NCBI GenBank assembly: GCA_031472005.1
Contig: PZJY01000007.1
Span: forward strand, 1,426,001-1,490,000
Reading direction: 5' to 3'
DNA: 64,000 nt
DNA from: Tetracladium setigerum
Lineage: Eukaryota > Ascomycota > Leotiomycetes > Helotiales
Below, in pieces: positions 58,127 to 64,000 of the stretch. Made by a program: the position numbers and the translations under genes. The notes below the pieces were generated by a model, which saw only the letters and a list, made by a program, of their open reading frames with translations, was not told the DNA's origin and ran no database searches. Every line of letters begins with the position of its first letter. The stretch's first letter is position 1.

Positions 58127-58572
58127 GAGAAGGTAAGAAAGAGTATTATTAGTACCTAGTGTCGGTGCTGAGGTAGAAAATGAGACTGATGAGCTGCGTG
58201 ATAATACAAGATGGGCAAACCACAAGATCAATCATCCAGAATCATCTTTACTTAGTATATTATTACTCAGAGATTCGCTGTGTCATGAGAGCACTTGCCT
58301 CACAGTCACAAAAGGGTAACGAGGGTGGGTGGTGTGACTGCGTGAGCCAGCCTTGTCTGTTGGTGTTTCACAAACCCACCCCCACTGCCGGTGAGACCCT
58401 TCAAGCCCCCAAGCTAGAAAGTTCACAGCCGCCCTTGAAGCACATGCGCGGCGCGGTTCCCAGAATATCGCCAGGCTGAGAAAGCTCAATTCCCTTCCGT
58501 GAACACGAGGACTGGACGCCATGTCCTCCTCCTCCTGCTCTCTTACCTCTCCCTCTCTCCCTCCCAAAAGCC
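58127..58572. promoter_or_regulatory. Divergent promoter, GNAT / CorA-like
   Basis: 446 bp between two outward-facing starts; CT-rich leader (CCTCCTCCTCCTGCTCTC) before the CorA-like ATG. No gene within. Confidence 0.55.
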
Positions 58573-60664
58573 ATGCCGGAAAGCAGCAAAGTCGAGATCA
58601 TGACATCCTCAATGACGGCGCAGGACAGCCTTGACAATCCTCCCCTGCAGTTTGTAAATTTCGACCTCGACGAGATATACAAGGATAGTATAGGCCGCGC
58701 ACATAATCGCGCGACTCGGAATTTTGTCGTTGAGTTTGGACGGGATGAAGCGCAGATTGCGTGGGATTTGTCGGCGGAAGATGTGGATGTCTTGTTGAAG
58801 TCAGAGAGAGCTCCGGCGAGGCCTGTGAGGTGGATGTGAGTTTTTGGCCCAAATTGCTGGACACTTTGCATAATAGATCCTATCTAACCTGTATATAAAC
58901 TTATAGAAACATATGGGCACCAAATCTTCAAACGAGCGCCGTAGATTTAATAGGTTCACATTATAAATTCTCGGCTCGTCTACAAGCGATTCTTCGAATG
59001 TCTCCTCCGACGCCTCCGTCCACTGTAGACCACCATGGTCGCGAAACAGATACGCCCATTGGCAAATTGAAGGCGAAGGCTTACCAGAAAGATGATTTGG
59101 AAAAGGCGGTTGTTGGTGCGGATCTGTCCAGGTCTGAATCTTCTCTTGGAAAACGGAAGGTTCCACCAGATAGCAATCATTATGCTATCGCACAGCAGAT
59201 GAAGCATTATCATTCGGTAGATTTTGGAAATCAGTGTGAGTTGAGAAAACAAGGCTGTAGGGATCAATATATACTGAATTGCTTGCCCAGTCCTTTGTAT
59301 TGGCGCGAACTGGATGCACGAAGTTCCCAGCAACAAGGCCGAAACGAACATAATATGCGAGGGCGAACAAAGAGCTTTGTGGTCGTGGTTGATACTGTGT
59401 GAAGATCGTAGGTTGCACAGGTACCTCTTTCCAGTTGGCGAGACTAAATGTGAGATGCTTAGATACCGTTATATCACTCCACCAAGATCCTGGTGCTCCG
59501 AAGGAGGACGAGGAGGAGGATATCATGTCAATGCGTGGTAACACAGTTAGTGTTCTGAGGCAACTTTCCATAATTGGACAAAAGGATACAGATGCGATCT
59601 CCATGCAAGCCGTTCGGCAGTCTCTTGATCATGATGCCAGTAAAAGCGATCCAAAGGAGGGAGCTAGTAGTTTGTTTTACTACCTCTTTGACGACTGGAG
59701 AGCCGTGTACAGCACGGTGTCTGCATTTCATGACCGATTGGAGAGTTTAGTGAGTACTCTCGCTTTTATTTTATTTTTAAGTCACATTTTACTAACAAGT
59801 GTAATTAGCAAACTGCCATTATTGGAGACATTGTAAGTCCACCAGCCTCACCCAGTCCGTCTTTCAAAGTCTAATAAACCACCGAACTAGTCTCGCAAAT
59901 CCCATAAAACAGCCAACATAGAAATCATCCCCCGCCTACACATGCTCGGCCGACAGTTCCGCCAAATGGAACACCTCTACAAAGGCTACAAAAGCCTCAT
60001 CTCTCGCATCCTCGAGCAAAGGCCGTCCCCAACCCATCCTCACCAACGTGACAGCAACACACGAAGTTCCGGCGAATTCTCGATCCACTATTGTGGTGTC
60101 GTTCTTGCTCAATCCGCCGTGTTGCGATTTGAGAGGTTGAGCAATCGGATCGAGCTCTTGATTCTGTCGGAGATTCAGGAATTTATTGCTGAGAAGGAGG
60201 CTCTGATTAATACCGTGAGTTTCTGTTTCTTCTCTTCTCTCCCCGCCACTGCTTTCCCAAAGATACAACGATCAATCAACTTTTAGCCCATAAGATCCAC
60301 AACTAACACGCAACAAGTACTTCAACATCACCGCCCAAAAGACTCCGAAGCGACGGCCCGCCTCACACGCGCCGCCACCCTCCTCGCCAAACTTTCCGTC
60401 CTCTTCCTCCCCGTTTCCCTCATGACGGCTTATTTTTCAATCCAAATCACGGAGCTAGAAGGCGTCTACACGACGAAAGATTACTGGTATTCATTTGCAA
60501 TCATCATGACCATCTCGGTCTTGGGGCTGTTCTTCTTTGCGAAGGCACTGATGTGGATCACTGAGACGTTGGATAGGCAGGTGGCCGGGATGGGGAGGAG
60601 GGTTAGGAGTGGCGTGGTTAAGAGAGGGAAGAAGAAAAATATTGATAAGGAGGCGGAAGACTAA
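58573..60664 (+). CDS. CorA-like membrane protein (Mg2+-transporter superfamily); one apparent frameshift
   Basis: Fungal CorA-like protein with a large cytosolic domain and two C-terminal transmembrane helices. Exons: 58573-58835, 58907-59235, 59291-59407, 59463-59749, 59809-59832 (24 nt), 59891-60214 and 60318-60664; with one base restored, 563 residues. The soluble part includes KFSARLQAILRMSPP, GANWMHEVPSNK, EGEQRALWSWLILCED and a helical region (RQFRQMEHLYKGYKSLISRIL, then RFERLSNRIELLILSEIQEFIAEKEALI). The two membrane helices are LLAKLSVLFLPVSLMTAYFSI and YWYSFAIIMTISVLGLFFFAKAL. The canonical GMN pore motif is not seen between them (AYFSIQITELEGVY). The frame breaks at AAAA 60337-60340; one more base joins YFNITAQK to DSEATARLTRAATLLAKL. 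Confidence 0.82.
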
Positions 60665-61056
60665 TGCTGTGATCATGATTTGTGATTTCTGTTTTTGGAT
60701 GTACCGGATTTAGATACTATGTTTGTGCGAGCGAGCGTTTGGGCATTTGATGGTTGTTGGTAGTAAATATTTGCGCTCAAAGAGACCTCAATTAGTGATT
60801 GCCAAACTCTAGGATGCAATGAGACATGAGATATATTTAGTTACGAGAAAAAACTCGAAGAGTATATAACAATAAACAGGAAGGCTGTAAATTGCTCAAT
60901 AAACCAAACAGACTCATCGTTCCTCAGTACCAGTACGTACGAACAATTGGAATCGAAACTACAATGGTTATTCATCATCAAAACGCCCATTCCATGCCGC
61001 ATCCAAGATCAACCCCTAAACGCCAAACAATGTCGCTGAAAGATCTCCAAAACAAA
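60665..61056. other. 3' flanks of convergent CorA-like and PPN1
   Basis: 392 bp between convergent genes; AT-rich, no gene. Confidence 0.55.
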
Positions 61057-63365
61057 TCATAATTCCTCCATGACCAATACCGATTGCTGGCCGTTGGCCA
61101 CAGATGTGAGCTCCTCTTCTTCCAACGTGCCAACGAAAGCACGCCAGACGAAGTTGAGCCACACTTTATTCTTCTTGTGCTGCTTGCGATGCTTCTTCTT
61201 CTTCTTCTTGTCTTTGTTGTGCTTCTTTTTCTTATTCGGTTTGCCTTCTGCGTCTATATCGTCGTGGTGACTATCTTCGTTCTCTTCTTCGACATCGTTA
61301 ACGTCGAGGTCTTCGTTCTCATCTTCGGCTTCCTCTTCTTCTATTTCTTTGTCAAGTTTATCGCCTTTCTGGGCCTTGTACTGTCCAATTCGATGTGCAA
61401 GTTGGATATAACTTCTCACAGTCAAATCGTTCAATTTATAAATCGAATCATTGAAAGTAGAGTATTCAAGCTGATATTTGAATCTCTTTGGATGAGGCAC
61501 CTTGTCTTCTGGGTGCTTCCCATGATGCTTCCCTTGTGCCACTGGGCATCATCAAATTCGCCGTCGATAGCTTCTGGCTTGACGAACTTCTCGTTGTTGA
61601 TGTGAGTGAGATTCGCAAAGTATTGGGTGTACCCGAGTAAGGTTAGAGTTTGAGGAGAATAAGCTGGCCCGGGGGCGATGTCTTGGATGGAGGAGCTGGA
61701 ATATGAAGGTCGGGGTTCGTTGGCTTTTTGGGTTTCGGGTGCTTCTTCTTCTTCTTTCTTCTCTTGCCCAGTGGCTCTTCATGATAAGACGCAAACTCGT
61801 CTGGCGAGTGCTCAGACAAGTAGTCTTCAGCTGAGGTCAGAAAACGTTCCTTAACCTGCGCTTTTGCGACATTCTTCGTCTCTGAGCCTAGCTGGCTTGC
61901 CCAAGTAAGTGCTGAATCCAGTCCAGAAATATTGTACTCGACGACTCTCAAAGTCGGGAAGTAATTAGGTACAACACTAGGACCAACGTGGGTCACCTGA
62001 AATCTCTCCCCCCATTTCCCACCAATGATTTTGAGAGGATCTTTCTTTCCCTTGCCCCCTTCTTCTTTTTCCCATGCTTGTTCTTCTTTTTCTTCTTGCT
62101 GCTGCTGTTGATGACAAAGTCCTCATCATCCTCGTCAATCTCCGCTTCGGTGGTTCCTTTTAGTGCTGAAAAAGGGTTTGGCAAGTTGGACCAACTCTTC
62201 CGGAGTTCTTCAAGATAATCGCCAGCCGATCGAGTGGTGAGCTCATCGTCAAGAATTTCTCGGGCATTGACTTCGCGCTCATCTCCAGCTGCTAGTATAA
62301 GATCTACATCCTTGGAGTCATGTAGGACGAAGTGGTCGATGTTCATGTGACCGTAAAATCCTCCCACAACAACATCCCGGAATTGTTGTAACCATAAGGT
62401 GTACTTCTGCCAGCATGTTTCATCCCAAAGCTGTTTACTCTCTGTCCGTGCTGGAGGGACATGGCCCGTCAAAATAGCTTTCATACCCCGGTCGCGCATG
62501 AACTGCAGCTGGATTCGTAGCCATTCCATGTGTTCATAGCCAGGCTCTGAGCGCAGAGCACAACCATCCACCGCAGCATTGTTGTTGAAGAAATAGAGCG
62601 TGTTCAAGCTGAAGACAGCTAATTGGTTGGGAATAGCCTCGACATAGAACCAGCCGCCTCTTTCGAAGCCGTGCCTCTGCTCTTCCGGTATGAATTTGCT
62701 CCAGATACTGGAGTATGATTTCAGCCACTTGTTTGGTCCCGCGAGGAGAATATTGTGTGGCAGAATGTCATTGTTTCCAAATGTTGGAATGATGGGAATT
62801 GACAAAGATTTCCTCGGGTCGTTATTGACGCTGAACACCTCCACAAATCTTTCCGCGACCCAGGTGTTGGCGTGAAGCACTTCGTCTTCGTCTCGAGGAA
62901 TTCGCTCGTCATTATCGTGCCGTGCAGAATCGCCCGTCCAGATTACAAAATCCACCTGATCCTTCAGATTCTCTTCTATCCATTTGAAGGTCTCGTTGAC
63001 CAGGGCGAAGGGGTGTCGCAGTCCGTTGTCTCCGCGCCATATATACCCGATGTACCAGCGCCTCGATGGCAGGCATCTTTTTCTTCGGTGGATGCATGGA
63101 TTTTATAGTGGGGGTCAGGATGGATATCTACGTAGTTCTAGTGAGCACTTCCCAAGATGATTGTAAAGGTTTCACGAGTATTGCGCGAAGGTGTTGTCCT
63201 ACCTGTGACATGGAGAAACCTGCCTTGCAGTCTCCGATGTTGAATCTGCGGTGCAACATTCAGGTCCTCCAATGGCACCTGCAGTTGTGGATTGGCGATG
63301 GGTTTTGCAGAGACGCGTGCATTCTGAAGCAGACACGCTGCCAGCAGGACAACCTTTGCTCTCAT
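61057..63365 (-). CDS. PPN1: Vacuolar endopolyphosphatase Ppn1; four apparent frameshifts
   Basis: Metallophosphatase that cuts inorganic polyphosphate chains in the vacuole. Exons 63365-63203 and 63127-61057; with four single bases restored, 745 residues. A signal-anchor-like N-terminus (KVVLLAACLLQNARVSA) precedes the calcineurin-type phosphoesterase core: GRFLHVTDIHPDPHYK (split by the intron), FVIWTGDSARHDND, IPTFGNNDILPHN, AILTGHVPPAR and VVGGFYGHMNIDHF. Then come the Ppn1 blocks LKIIGGKWGERFQVTHVGPS, NYFPTLRVVEYN, AYSPQTLTLLGYTQYFANL and QWHKGKHHGKHPEDKVPHP. The C-terminus is strongly acidic then Lys-rich (KKKKHNKDKKKKKKHRKQ). Frame changes fall at plus-strand runs 63010-63013 (GGGG), 62055-62059 (CCCCC), 61668-61675 (CCCGGGGG) and 61531-61533 (CCC). 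Each is repaired by one base, and the total then becomes a multiple of three. The ATG at 63365 starts the signal anchor. Confidence 0.85.
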
Positions 63366-64000
63366 TTGCGAAAACTGGAGATGGATTGTTACCAAGTAGC
63401 CAAGGGGAAGGGGATGAGACGAGAGTTTAGAAGTCGTCGGCTGTCATTCTAAGCGGTCTGTCTGAAGGGTTTTGAAGGATCTGAATGAACCCAAAGCAGC
63501 GGTGGAAGCTTGCTTGGTGTGACGTCGTCCTTGCCTCGTCCGCTGATGGGAAAATACCGGCGGCTGAGAGATGGAGGAGATGAGTAAAGGCAGGAAATGA
63601 AACGGAAAAGAATATACGGCAACAGAGAACAAATAAGTAAGTAAGTAGAAGAAGACGAGAAAGAGGAGAGGAAAACGAACGAGATCAAAAGTCTCAAGAT
63701 ACGCTACGGTACGGTGCTGCTGTTCTTCTTGTATTATTGCTACTGAACGGCTACCTCTCCGGGTGTCTCACCACCCACTCTGCCCAAAGTCAAAAGGCTC
63801 ACACACATGAAGGCGAGAGTCCCATTACCGCCAATCACTGATCCACGTGTAGAGCTTCACCACGCCCTCGCTGCCATTCGTATTCTCTCACATGCAGTGG
63901 GAGGAGCCCTCAGAGGGAGCGGTGATGATAGTGATCAGCGTAGGAAGTGCACCAAAGTCACCGCACGCGACCACTTTTGACATGTTGCTGATTCCGACTA
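63366..64000. promoter_or_regulatory. PPN1 upstream region
   Basis: PPN1 promoter and CT-rich leader (on the minus strand). No further gene is seen up to the right edge. Confidence 0.45.

Noticed and set aside
537..63013. Programmed ribosomal frameshifting as the explanation for the frame breaks
   Set aside because: Six unrelated housekeeping genes, four sites in one gene, no common slippery heptamer or downstream structure; assembly homopolymer error explains all of them.

Overview
This is nuclear DNA of a filamentous ascomycete (Pezizomycotina). The signs are short GT-AG introns of roughly 50-120 nt with CTRAC-type branch points, CT-rich 5' leaders, a CFEM protein, a fungal-type bZIP (NRxAQRxFR), MCT-type MFS and fungal CorA-like proteins. 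The frequent GTAGGTAGGT/ACCTAGGTA tracts and overall gene style would suit a Leotiomycetes/Helotiales member, but that placement is inference only. No rRNA, tRNA, CRISPR, intact transposon or virus was recognised.

Layout. 0-6 kb: NUP84 (minus, runs off the left edge), CMC4 (minus), SUMO/SMT3 (plus) and a small conserved fungal protein (minus). 6.3-9 kb: a ten-exon fused alpha-beta succinyl-CoA-ligase-like gene. 9.6-12.2 kb: a paxillin-like three-LIM protein (minus). 13.3-16.7 kb: an MCT-type MFS transporter and a Cys-rich secreted protein. 16.7-19.8 kb: no recognisable gene. 19.8-26.8 kb: an uncharacterised 550-aa protein, oligoribonuclease, phosphoglucomutase and a small phage-like P-loop protein. 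26.8-29.3 kb: gene-poor. 29.3-31.1 kb: a bHLH factor (minus) with a 4.5 kb upstream region shared with SFT2 (plus, 35.6-36.7 kb). 38.9-42.3 kb: a La/DM15 protein (LARP1-like). 42.3-45.9 kb: gene-poor. 45.9-47.2 kb: a Yap-like bZIP factor. 50.0-51.3 kb: ethanolamine kinase. 52.9-55.4 kb: a CLC channel. 55.6-58.1 kb: a CFEM/GPI protein and a GNAT acetyltransferase (both minus). 58.6-60.7 kb: a CorA-like transporter. 61.1-63.4 kb: vacuolar endopolyphosphatase PPN1 (minus).

These are mostly independent housekeeping genes (nuclear pore, SUMO, mitochondrial import/assembly, carbohydrate and phospholipid metabolism, ion and polyphosphate homeostasis, ER-Golgi traffic, mRNA binding, transcription). 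I see no secondary-metabolite or defence cluster.

The strongest structural signal is not a new system. At least nine places in six conserved genes (NUP84, SMT3, the succinyl-CoA-ligase-like gene, the LARP1-like gene, the CorA-like gene and PPN1 four times) switch reading frame exactly at a short homopolymer. In every case one added base restores a continuous conserved protein. This looks like homopolymer undercalling in the assembly rather than biology, so the broken ORFs should not be read as pseudogenes. The most biologically interesting items are the fused succinyl-CoA-ligase paralogue with altered ATP-grasp metal ligands, the small phage-like P-loop protein and a perfect 17-bp hairpin in a gene-poor stretch.
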